This document shows positions 43,966-54,044 of a stretch of 64,000 nucleotides of DNA, one piece after another. The stretch covers positions 41,253 to 105,252 of the forward strand of contig JACCGJ010014220.1 of NCBI GenBank assembly GCA_013407085.1, written 5' to 3'. A program made the translations under genes and the position numbers. This DNA comes from Atriophallophorus winterbourni (Eukaryota; Platyhelminthes; Trematoda; Plagiorchiida; Microphallidae). Each line of letters starts with the position of its first letter. Within the stretch, counting starts at the first letter, position 1. The notes under the pieces were generated by a model that saw nothing but the letters and a program-made list of their open reading frames with translations, had not been told where the DNA came from and did no database searches.

Positions 43966-44660
43966 CAGGAGAAAGTGAAAAGTCGGCTGACTGACACCTC
44001 AAATTCAGCATGTTTTGGGCAGGTTGAGTTTGCAATTCGATGAAGGCGGCCCACTCAGGGGAAGGAAAACCCTAACATCAAACTTTCACTGCCTTAGGAA
44101 TACATCCGATCATAGAAATACTTCTGTACTCTACCCTGAAGAAAACGTTGGAGCCCGAGTACCGTTAGGCAGGCCAAAGTTGTATTCAAGTTCGTCCTGA
44201 AAACTCCCGTGAGGCCATTGTTTTCCAAACGTATCAGCCTAACTGTTGTTCTGGATCCGGTGGTGCGGTGGAGAGGGAGGAACTATCGTAGATGGAAAAT
44301 TGACCAATGCTTAAGTGCTTTCAAAAGCTGGTCTAGAGCGCATGTTCACTATAATACCGCAGCGCCATATGTGGTGACTTGGCCACGTCTACAGGATGGA
44401 AAATGGGAAGATTAACTCTGTGGTGAGTTGCGATTAGGAAGTCGACTATTGTGCAGACCGCAGTTACGGTACATTACGTTTGTGAGAGAGATATGAAAGC
44501 TCTTGACACTGACTCCGCGAATTGGTGTCATTCTGTTAATCGTCATATGCATGCTGTGGTGCACTAGATACAGCCTAAAAAGCGGTGAACTTAAAAATTC
44601 ATGCGATTTTGACGTATATCCATGGTCGACATCAACCAAAATAGGCCTAAAACGTTGAAC
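43965..44660 (+). mobile_element. Internally deleted RTE derivative (R8)
   Basis: About 700 bp. 43965-44280 is the RTE 5' untranslated region (compare 57.13-57.43 kb and 54.05-54.26 kb). From about 44285 the sequence is the C-terminal coding region and 3' end (compare 27.75-28.29 kb in R6). The endonuclease and most of the polymerase are missing. Both element ends are retained, so it has the form of a non-autonomous derivative, although it is eroded. Confidence 0.7.
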
Positions 44661-46930
44661 GATACGTTCACATCAAGTTAACATTTCAGTTAATCGATGT
44701 GAGATATTATCTACGTTAATTCTGAAACTTGAGCTTGGTGAATCGATAGTTCCGAGAGTGCACCATCGCGTACGATCTTGCAATACTCAGTGTTCTTCAC
44801 TGACCGACGTTCTGCATTTGTGAGGTCACCTGGGTAGTACCAGGTCATCCGGAAAGAATATGTTTTAAATCATATTTGAAAACTATCATTGTAAAAAATA
44901 AATCAGCTAAACAAAAATCACAGTAAAACGCGGTATAGTTTTCAAACATTTCTTACATTTACCGAGTTAATACGGACAGCCGCATAACGTTTGTCTCGAG
45001 ATTGAGCATCAAAGTGAAAATTATAACACATTGTAAACTTATTATTCCATCCCCCAAGGCGTTCTATATGAAGCAGTTTCCAACGGAAATATGTTACTGC
45101 AATTACGAAATCAAGATCATAGTTTAGCCGAAGTGCATGAAGATTGGCGTGTTCGAATGCAAAAATATCACTTCAGTAAATGATTACGACTTTGATATTC
45201 CTTTTGAAGAATTTTATTTCTCATTCCGTATTTTGTGCTGCGTTGATTTTTTGTGTTTTACAATGCGCAATACTAATAGCTTTGAAATATTTGGTGTTTC
45301 ATTATGGCCAGCGGGATTAGCGCGTGTTCAACGGGATGGTTTTCAGAATGCATGATTTTGAATGCCAACAAGATGTTACTCCTTATATGTCGTTGAGTAA
45401 AATCGTGTAGATTTAGGTTAACATTCAATCTTTCGAAGGCGCATTAATAAATTGTCTTAATAAGATTTCTGCAATAAATCGTCGATAAACTTTTTCAGGG
45501 GATCATTGATAAGTGATATTTTATTACAATTGTGGCACTGGTGGCTCGATTTGAGGTTCATTCGTGTTAGATCAGAGGTGAGCTTCAAAGAAAAACTGAC
45601 CCGTGTGATGCTTGAATAATCAAAGCCGTAGCATTTTTAAATTTCAACTTTTCCTGATTTATTTTGGCACTGCCGTGAAATGATCAAATACCTTTTCATA
45701 TTTAAATATAATCTGCAAATGACGTCATTTTATACCTGATATATTCCGCTATTGCTGTTGGCCTACTTCCAGCGAAATTTAAAATTGATCTTCAACACAT
45801 ACGTACGAGTGTTTCATAATTTAAAGTCATATTCCGTATGAACAATCTCTCATGTGGCGCTTAAAGCGATACGCAAAACTCGCTCGATCAAAAGCAAGTG
45901 CAAGCTGACGACATGACCGTAATTCAGTAGCCATAAACCATATTTTGTTTTATCTTAGCTTGGACATGACGTTTCTCACACGTCCTCCATTATCGCTCGA
46001 AGAGGTTGCTATACCGTTAAATGTTAAATGCTTTTATATCCATTTTTAAAACGTCTTTTTACAACAAGTGAAGTCTAAACAAATGTCAGCATCCTGACTT
46101 AAACAACATAAAGTAGATTCCTGTTAATACGAGTAAGTCCTTTCGGTACACATGAAGTACATGGCTTGGGTGGCGCTTCTCTAGTAGTTAGAAAAGCTTC
46201 CTTATTATAAGTTAGGATTATATCCAGTCGAGCCTGTCTGCAAAGCAGTATTCAAATTAAGATGCGAAAATCGATTCTTTTATTGTAGGTTGCTAAGAAA
46301 GCTGACGATTTTAGTTGCTCTGTGATAAATTCTCTGGAACAGATTTATGTCCCTTAGAACTCATGGTAAAAACGTTGGCACATAGTCATCCATCACTGGG
46401 ATAATATACGCATTTACGAGCATGCGGAATTTCTGACGTGGAAAACGTTAGAAAATACTCTGAAGCTCAACAAGGACGTGGCTAGCTCGGTTGTACTCGT
46501 CTTCTCATTGCATGGCATTCTTAAGATCTCCGAAATTCCATACCCCGAGGTCTTTTTCTTGTGTTGCCCATTCAAATCTAAAGTTGAAGGAGAATTGTAA
46601 ATCCTTACCATTTTGCCACATTTCACACTTTTTGATGGGAATACACGTGCACATGCTCTTTTTAAAGAATCCGTGAGTTAACTTTTTCTAAATATTATAT
46701 CGTCAAGCTCATAATCCGCGGGTCGCTTGGAATTAAATGCCTGTTGCTTAGAAATTGAAGATTTAAATTTCGTAATTGGTTATTAATAAGACGAGGTCGG
46801 TTAAAGGAAAACAAATCAGAACATAAACGGATTATTTGGCAGCAATACAATAAAGGTGGCGCTGGATTTGGTCTCATTTGCACTCGATTGAGTTTGTAAT
46901 CGATGTTGTAAATCGTTTATTATACAAGTC
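44660..46930. repeat. Composite repeat X, proximal part (Xa)
   Basis: Matches 50740-52935 directly and 58190-60275 in reverse. It contains CR1-derived minus-strand pieces. One, around 45.36-45.75 kb, corresponds to the YADDIEIW-containing fragment readable at 59.35 kb. Another at 46.19-46.68 kb corresponds to the 58.47-58.99 kb fragment. The copy continues at 49412 after the CR1-B insertion. Confidence 0.8.
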
Positions 46931-49411
46931 AAGATTCAAGATTCAAGATTCAAGATTTATGGTTAAAAAAGCAAATTGCTGTACAATACCATAGGATATA
47001 CGTATAAAAATTATTAAAAAAAATCGTTACTTGTATGATCATATCCATGTTCTTCATAGTTGGAGCAAAAATAATCCTCAATGGCAACATAGACTGAGGG
47101 AAAAGAATCTTTGGATGGACGTTAGTTCCGTGCGGTAAAAAAATATAGACATCAATAGGTAGGGGCCAACGCAATAGTTCTCAACATAAGGTTTCGTAAC
47201 CTTTGTTTAAAGATGTGCTCGTTCGCCGAGGTAACAATATCTATCGGCAAGCTATTCCACAAGAAGCATACACGAACAGCGAAGAAGTGACGACGACAAT
47301 TCAATCGTGAGTGTGGGATTTGAAGGGTCAAAGGGTGGCTGCGTGTGGGGACAACCGAGCCAAACTTGAAGAGGTGTTTGAGAGGGTGGGATTTCGCATA
47401 GATGATTCGATATGTCAGAGTGAGGTCGTGTAGGATACGCCTGCGCTCGAGGGTGCACAGTCCAAGTCTGGTCAGTCGCTGCTCAAAGGGTAAATTATTC
47501 AATCCGGTAACAATTTTGGTTGCCTTGTGATAAATTCGTTCGAGGAGCGAGATGTTTTTTTCCATCCATGGCGTCCAAGCTTGTACAGCGTAGTCAACGA
47601 CAGGATGTATGTAAGTGTTTAGTAATTTCGTGAGTGAGTGTGGTGGGAAACGTCCGAAAATGCGTTTCAGTAAACCTAGCAAGCTGCACGCACGCTTGTA
47701 GACGGCGTCGCACTGTAGGCTGTTCTTCAAAGTGCCAGACACCAAGATTCCGAGATCTTTTTGTGATGTACTCCATTCAAGCGGGTGGCTGCCAAGTTTG
47801 TAGGTAAAGGGAAAGGGTTTTCCGACTTGCAACATTTTGCACTTACGGAAATTAAATGGCAGTTCGTTTTGGATTGACCACTGGTGCAACTTATTCAAAT
47901 CTCCTTGCAGAACATGACAGTCCTCGATAGAGTTGACCTTCGTCCAGATTTTTACATCATCTGCGAATAAAACAAGCTTACATGCTAGTAAGTTCGGTAG
48001 ATCGTTTATAAATATGAGAAACAGTATCGGACCGAGAACCGAACCCTGAGGGACTCCGCTCGTGGCTTCAATTGTTCGAGAAGTTTCACCATCTATTCTG
48101 ACTTTTACTTTGCGTCCAGACAGGTAACTTGTGAACCATGTTAGTAGGTTTCCGATGACGCCAACATTCTGCAGTTTCTGAAGCAGTAAGGAGTGATTCA
48201 CTCTGTCGAATGCTTTAGATATATCTAAGTAACCGGCATGGACGGAACCCCCTTGGTCTAGTGCTTGCGTCCAATCATTTAGAGTCGTGAGCAAGTTAGA
48301 CAGGCATGAATATGTTTTCCTAAATCCGTGTTGTGTGAAAGTTATTAGCTGATGGTTCTCGAGATGTTCAACAAGTCGTTCACACACCAGGCGTTCCAAA
48401 ATTTTAGAAACCGCTGAAAGAAGCGTCACGGGGCGGTAATTCGCCGGATCAGAACGACTGCCCCCTTTGTAGATTGGTGTGATAACACCGGTTTTCCATT
48501 GAGTTGGTACGGTTCCCGTATTCAATGAGTGCCTGAATAGACCACTTAGTGGGCCACAAAGCTCCAGCTCGCATGACTTCAGAACAGCGGGTGTTATTCC
48601 ATCCTCTCCTGGTGATTTGCGAACGTTCAGTCCGCGTAAATGTTTTCGCACAACCGTAGGATTTACCTCGATGTTGCTAAGGCATTCGACTTGTAGTGGG
48701 TGCGGCAAAGACGTCATCGTTGACACGTTCTTTGGACAAAATACTTGCGCATAAAATGATATTAGGGCATCAGCTGTATCCTTGACATTATCAGTCAGTC
48801 CGTTCTCTGTCTGGATAGGAAATACACCTGGCTTAACCTTGGTCGCGGTGTTTACGATGGTGTACAGCAACTTAGGATGTCGTTCCATCTGGTCGATCAG
48901 CTTCCAATGGTGATATTGCTTGTCTTCTCGAATTAGGGACGTCACCTTGTTACGAAAACTACGAAAGTGTTCCCAGGATGCGTCTGTTCGTATTATTTTG
49001 TGTGCAGCCCATGCGGAATTTCGCATGGCTATCCACTTCCGAGTGCGGCTTCGAAGTTTGAAGCAAAATGTTCTTGATTTCCTTTTGGGAACACAGGTAG
49101 AATTGTCGTCTAGTTTTGTACCGATATAACTTAACAGACTAGAACAATGAGTATCAGCATTCGTAAGATCGAGATGTTTTTCCTCCATAATCGTAATGGC
49201 ACCGCGAAGGCCGAAGTAATCGACTCTCTTGATGAACTTAACGTCGCCCGACGCCCTTCTGGCGTTGCACACGAATTCGAAGGACAACACAAGATGGTCA
49301 CTTAGCCCCAAAGGACTATGATACTGCACTGACTCCACTGCTGTTGCTTCGGAGGTTAAAACCAGATCTAGAATTAACGATTCATTGAGGCCCCTTTGTC
49401 GAGTCCACATT
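46931..49411 (-). mobile_element. CR1-like retrotransposon CR1-B, 5'-truncated, inserted in repeat X
   Basis: The element runs on the minus strand from about 49411 to a 3' terminus made of four AAGATTCA-type octamers (46931-46958, TGAATCTT on the element strand). Octamer tails are typical of CR1. Paralogous X copies pass without interruption from TTATACAAG to GTATCACGC (52925-52945), which marks the insertion point exactly. The 5' end is truncated within the endonuclease. The coding region has no stop over 756 codons, so the insertion is the youngest-looking CR1 copy here. Confidence 0.88.
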
Positions 49412-49422
49412 GTATCACGCAA
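47152..49422 (-). CDS. CR1-like reverse transcriptase polyprotein, 5'-truncated but open
   Basis: 756 codons. The first 60 residues are the end of the endonuclease (SLILDLVLTSEATAVE, then GLSDHLVLSFEF, with the conserved SDH). A linker follows. The reverse transcriptase starts near residue 265 (RKSPGEDGITPAVL), with PIYKGGSRSDPANYRPVTLL, QHGFRKTYSCLSNLL, YLDISKAFDRVNH (motif A), GVPQGSVLGPILF near residue 453 (motif B) and LVLFADDVKIW near 485 (motif C). The C-terminal part includes QKDLGILVSG, IYHKATKIVTGL and SRLNCRRHFFAVRV. The listed ATG is simply the first in the open frame. About 11 bases at the 5' end belong to the flanking repeat. An intact enzyme would need the missing endonuclease part. 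Confidence 0.92.
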   Translation of the reverse strand: MRDTMWTRQRGLNESLILDLVLTSEATAVESVQYHSPLGLSDHLVLSFEFVCNARRASGDVKFIKRVDYFGLRGAITIMEEKHLDLTNADTHCSSLLSYIGTKLDDNSTCVPKRKSRTFCFKLRSRTRKWIAMRNSAWAAHKIIRTDASWEHFRSFRNKVTSLIREDKQYHHWKLIDQMERHPKLLYTIVNTATKVKPGVFPIQTENGLTDNVKDTADALISFYAQVFCPKNVSTMTSLPHPLQVECLSNIEVNPTVVRKHLRGLNVRKSPGEDGITPAVLKSCELELCGPLSGLFRHSLNTGTVPTQWKTGVITPIYKGGSRSDPANYRPVTLLSAVSKILERLVCERLVEHLENHQLITFTQHGFRKTYSCLSNLLTTLNDWTQALDQGGSVHAGYLDISKAFDRVNHSLLLQKLQNVGVIGNLLTWFTSYLSGRKVKVRIDGETSRTIEATSGVPQGSVLGPILFLIFINDLPNLLACKLVLFADDVKIWTKVNSIEDCHVLQGDLNKLHQWSIQNELPFNFRKCKMLQVGKPFPFTYKLGSHPLEWSTSQKDLGILVSGTLKNSLQCDAVYKRACSLLGLLKRIFGRFPPHSLTKLLNTYIHPVVDYAVQAWTPWMEKNISLLERIYHKATKIVTGLNNLPFEQRLTRLGLCTLERRRILHDLTLTYRIIYAKSHPLKHLFKFGSVVPTRSHPLTLQIPHSRLNCRRHFFAVRVCFLWNSLPIDIVTSANEHIFKQRLRNLMLRTIALAPTY

Positions 49423-49556
49423 AACGTAAGAGTAACAAATCTGGGTGATTTAAGAAAATGCTTGGGACAAAAGAAATAATCATCGCCATAAAAAGGAATT
49501 TCAGAAGTTATCGATTCAAAGATTAATTGCCTAATACTTTACGTCCGACACACACA
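49412..49556. repeat. Repeat X continuation after CR1-B
   Basis: Begins GTATCACGCAAAACG and ends near GTCCGACACACACACT, matching 52937-53080 and 42812-42950. It then passes directly into the tRNA/hammerhead array. Confidence 0.8.
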
Positions 49557-49752
49557 CTTCCACACACCACGATAGATATTGCTGGCTCCTTCTGAACTCG
49601 TCTGGCAAACAAAGCTACTTAAATGTGCTAGTCTGGAGAACAGTTCATAGATGGTTAATTGCGATGGGTCGAACGGTGGACGGTAGCTCAAGTCTTTATG
49701 GCCTGGGACTACAATGGTGATGGTCGGGGGTTTGAATTCCGCCCTCGAAGCT

Positions 49753-49811
49753 GTGGATATGCATTGCTGATGAGCTCAAATAAGAGCGAAACTCGAGTCC
49801 AGTGATTCCAC
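49753..49811 (+). ncRNA. Hammerhead ribozyme, family D, unit D1 (complete)
   Basis: Stem I GTGGA/TCCAC (outer) and CATTG/CAGTG (inner), box CTGATGA at 49767-49773, stem II GCTC/GAGC around AAATAA, GAAAC at 49788-49792 and ACTCGAGTC with the 8-base palindrome ACTCGAGT. Predicted cleavage follows C49799 (GTC). All core positions fit an active type I ribozyme. Confidence 0.88.
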
Positions 49812-50180
49812 TATGGACCGTCGTGATCAACTTTGTGGATATTTCGATAGGCTTGTCACGGATGAGTAGTTACAAATATAAACAACCTATTGTCCAAATA
49901 TCGCTTTAAACAACAATGCCCATCAGATCTAATCGGTGTTAGCTTACACTGTATCTGATAGAAAGACCTGACGCGGAGATCTGTTCAGTTGGGCGACCAC
50001 AATAGATATTGCTGGCTCCTTCTGAACTAGTCGGGCAAACAAAGCTACCCAAATGAGCCAGTCTGGAGAACAGTTCATAACCTTTTAATTGCGATCAGTC
50101 AAACTGTGGACGGTAGCCTAAATCGTTAAGCGTGGGACTACAATGTTGATCGCCGGGGGTTCGAATCCCACCCGCGAAGC

Positions 50181-50238
50181 GGTAGATTTGCACTGCTAAT
50201 GAGCTTAAATAAAACGAAACTCGAGTCCAGTCATTCCA
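50181..50238 (+). ncRNA. Hammerhead remnant, family D, unit D2
   Basis: Box 1 reads CTAATGA (the invariant G is A) and stem II is mismatched (GCTT with AAAC), while GAAACTCGAGTCCAG is intact. Almost certainly inactive. Confidence 0.75.
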
Positions 50239-50609
50239 TTATGGACCGTCGTGATCAACTTTGTAAACAGTTCGATTGCTTGACACGGATGAGTAGTAAC
50301 AAACATAAACAACCTATTCTCCCAATATCGCTTAAAACAGCAATGTTCATCAGATCTAATCGGTATTAGCTTTCACTGTATCTGATGGGAAGACCTGGCG
50401 CGGAGATTTGTTCAGTTGGGCGAACACAATAGATATTGCCGGCTCCTTCTGAACTGGACGGGCAAACACAGCTACTCAAATGTGCTAGTCTGGAGAACAG
50501 TTAATAAACGCCTAATTGCGATCGGTGAAATGGTGAACGTTAGCCCAAGTCGTTAAGGAGTGTGACTACAATGGTGATGGTCGGGAGTTCGAATCCAGCC
50601 CCCAAAGCG

Positions 50610-50670
50610 GTGGATATGCACTGCTGATGATTTTGTGCGACTCGACTCGAATAGTTTAATCATTCCAAAA
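50610..50670 (+). ncRNA. Hammerhead remnant, family D, unit D3
   Basis: CTGATGA is kept at 50624-50630, but stem II is replaced by TTTTGT and the GAAAC box by GCGAC. Inactive. The truncated unit ends a few bases later. Confidence 0.65.
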
Positions 50671-50675
50671 GCGGT

Positions 50676-50740
50676 GAACTTGAACGTTTTATGCGATTTC
50701 GACGTACATCAATATTCGACATCAACAGATGTGGCTCCAA
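50676..50740 (+). repeat. RTE 3' tail fragment (R9)
   Basis: AAAAGCGGTGAACTTGAAC and TATGCGATTTCGACGTACAT match the terminal region of R8 (44576-44650). As at 44660, repeat X starts immediately afterwards, so RTE tail and X travel together. Confidence 0.65.
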
Positions 50741-53545
50741 AAAGTTGCACGATACTGCCACATCAACTTAAAGTTTAAGTTAATCGATCTGAGATTTTAG
50801 CTGCGTTAATTCTGAATCTTAAGTTTGGTGAATCGATAGTTCTGAGAGTGCACCATCGCGTACGATCTTACAATACTCAGTGTTCTTCACTGAACGACGT
50901 TCTGCATTCGTGAGGTCACCTGAGTGGTACCAGGTCATCCGGAAAGAATATGTATTAAATCATATGTGAGCACTATCATTGTAAAAAATAAATCAGCTGA
51001 ACAAAAATCACAGTAAAACTCAGTATATCGATTAAACGTTTCTTACATTAAACGAGATAATACGGACAGTAGTATAACGTTTGTCTTAAGATTGAACTTC
51101 GAAGTGAAAATTATAACACATTGTTAACTTATTATTCCATCCGCTAAGGCGTTCTAGATGAAGCAGTTTCCAACAGAAATATATTACTTCAATTATAAAA
51201 TAGAGAAGTTAGGATAGCCAAAGCCTTTGAAGGTTGGCGTGTTCGAATGCAACAATATGGCTTCAGTAAATGATTACCACGTTAATATTCGTTGTGATAT
51301 GTGTTATTTTTCTTTCCGTACGTTGTGTTGCGTACTTGTTATTTGAGTTTGAGAAATCGGATTACTAATAGCTTTGAAATATTTGGTGTATAAATATGGC
51401 CACCGGGCTTAGCACGAGTTTAACGGGATGGTTTTCAGTATGCATGATTTTGAATGCCAACAAGATGTTACTCCTTTTATGTCGTTGAGTAACATCGTGT
51501 AGATCTACGTTAACATTCGATCTTTCAAAGGTGTTTTTAAAAATTATATGAATAAAATTTCTGCAATGAACCCTTCAACATCTTTTTCAGCAAATCCTAG
51601 ATAAACCATAATTTGTTAAAATTTTGGCACTGGTGGCTAGATTTGAGTTTCATTCGAGGTAGGTCATAGGAGAACTTCAATGACAAACTGACCCGTGTGA
51701 TGCACGGATAATCAGAGCATTTTCAATATTTCACTTTTCCTGATTTATGTTGGCACTGCCGTCAAATAATCAAACACCTTCCCATATTTCAATACCATCT
51801 GCATATGGCATCATATTAATCCAGATATATTCACTATTGCTGTTCGCCACCTTCCAGTGAAATTGAAAATGGATCTACATCACATAAGTACGAGAGTTCC
51901 ATATTTTAAAGTCACATTCCGTGTGAACAATCTATCATGTGACGGTCACAGCTTCACGCAAAACTCGCTCGATCAAACGCAAGTGCAAGCTGACGGCATG
52001 ATCGTAGTTCAGTAGCTATAAACCATATTTTGTTTAATCTTAGCTTGAACATGGCGTTTCTCATACGTCCTCCCTTAGCGCCCGAAGAAGTTCCTGAAGT
52101 CTAAACAAATGTCTGAATTAAACAACATAAAGTAGATAAAGTAGATAAAGTCCCTTTGGTACACATGAAGAACATGACTTTGGTGGCGCTTTTCTAATAG
52201 TTAGGAAAGCTTTTTTATTATAAGTTAGGATTATATCTTGTCGAGCCCGTCTGCAAATAAGCGTATCCAAATTGAGATTATTTTATCGTAGGTTGCAGAG
52301 ACATCCAACGATTTCAGTTGCTCTGTGATAAATTCTCTTGAGCAGATTTATGTCCATAAGAACTAATGGCGAAATGTTTGCACATAGTCAACCATTACTG
52401 CGATTATATACGCATTTACGAGCATGCGGAATGTCTCACGTGTAAAACGTTAGAAAATACTCCGAAGCTCCACTAGGACGTGGCTAGCTCGGTTGTACGC
52501 GTCTTCTCATTGCACGGCATTCTTAAGATCTCCAAAAATCCATTCCTTGAGGTCCTTTTCTTGTGTTGTACATTCAAATCTAAAGTTGAAGGAGAATGGT
52601 AAATCCTTACCATTTTGCCACATTTCACACTTTTAGATGGGAATACACGTGCACATGGTCTATTCAAAGTATTCCTAAAGTTAACACATTTTAAATATTA
52701 GATCGTCAAACTGATAACCCTCTGATGCGCTTGGAAACACTTGTCTGTTGTCTCGGAATTGAAAATTCAAATTTCTCATTCGGTAAGTATCAGGACGACG
52801 TCGGTTGAAGGAAAAAAAATCAGAACATTAATGAATTATTTGCTAGCAAGACAATGAAGTTGGAGCAGGAATTAGACTCATTTGAACTCGATTGAGTTCG
52901 TAATCGATGTTGCAAATCTTTTGTTATACAAGATCAAGATGTATCACGCAATACGTACCAGTAACAAATCTGTACGATCTACGAAAATGCTTGAGACTGG
53001 GGAAATAATCATCGCCATAAGAGGGAATTCGGAAGTTATCGATTGAGGGATTAATTGCGTAATATTTGGCGTCCGACACACGCTCACATAGACGAAGTGT
53101 ACTAGTCGGAAAATAAAACGTAATTTAATAGCACACCATCAACGATCTCTGGTTTGCTTTAACATAAAAAAGCTAATCAATATCTCGCGGATGTCAAGTC
53201 ACGTTATTCAAGACTAGACAATTGTTTTATTTAACCATTACAGCATAAACTCCTTAACATAAAACGGTCAGTGATATCTGAATGTACTTTGTCTTCCAGG
53301 TGCAGCGAGAGAAAACACAAAATTCTAATTTTTTTTTATAAAACCCTATTTAAAATCGGTTAGGATAATACTTATCGCTTCAGTACCCCATCGATAACCG
53401 GTTTGCGTAATGTGTACACAGTTTTCCGATGTTTCGATGTAGCTTACTTATCCCGGTTCAAATGGAAGTTTCAGAATATACATGGTATAAAATTTGCGTT
53501 AACGATGATCATTTGCTATTTATCGTTATCGGACAATTCATATGA
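50740..53545. repeat. Composite repeat X, most complete copy (Xb)
   Basis: Uninterrupted X unit of about 2.8 kb, collinear with 44660-46930 plus 49412-49556 and with 42290-43440 for its last part. It includes two CR1-derived minus-strand fragments (about 51.42-51.85 kb and 52.19-52.68 kb). It supplies the empty site for the CR1-B insertion at about 52930-52940. Confidence 0.82.
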
Positions 53546-53549
53546 ACGG

Positions 53550-54040
53550 TAATGCCTATGTACCAGCATCCTCGCTCGTTAATAATCTAAATTAGGAATC
53601 ACCTTGCAATGTTCCTAATCGCTTTCGCTAAAAGGTGAATCCTAGTTCTTTCTCAGATTTAAAATTGCAATCGCACTAATGTAACTCAAAATTGGCTATA
53701 AATCCTTCCTGAATTATTATAAAATCAACTATGAAACTTCATAGTTTACCAGATTTATGACTTAAAATCTTGATCAAGGACGAATCAAAGCAGATTCTTA
53801 GTTCTTCTGAATTAAAATAGTTTTAAAAATTGTGAAACGGAACGGCTTAGCTCAGAATGCGATAAAGTTAGGTCGCGAAATTATAATTCGAAATAATGGC
53901 TATATTAAACATTTTTAGCATTATTCGATTGAATACAAAAATTTATAGTTTAACAAACTTACGACATTGTTTTTCTCATATACTTTACTTCTTCGTGGTA
54001 AGGGCTCACAACAGTTGGAAATATTTAAATATTTAAGGCA
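53550..54040. other. Nothing recognised
   Basis: Very AT-rich spacer with no ORF. It joins repeat X to the RTE copy R10. Confidence 0.4.
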
Positions 54041-54044
54041 GCCC

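Larger units (their letters stand above)
49556..50675 (+). repeat. tRNA-headed hammerhead repeat array, family D (three units)
   Basis: Landmark TAGATATTGC(T/C)GGCTCC recurs at 49573, 50003 and 50430, a period of 427 to 430 bp. The third unit is truncated at about 50675. Each unit has a tRNA-like internal promoter: a box-A-like GTAGCCTAAATCG/GTAGCCCAAGTCG and a box B (49729-49740, 50159-50169, 50586-50596). A hammerhead motif lies 25 to 40 bases downstream. This combination, a polymerase III promoter plus a hammerhead in a tandem SINE-like repeat, is the known design of schistosome Sm-alpha repeats. I infer homology from architecture and the shared TCC-ACT-rich stem I, not from a search. Confidence 0.85.

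Noticed and set aside
50101..50180. Functional tRNA gene
   Set aside because: Box A and box B are present, but the acceptor strands do not pair and the segment is repeated in an array with a hammerhead. It is a SINE head, not a tRNA.
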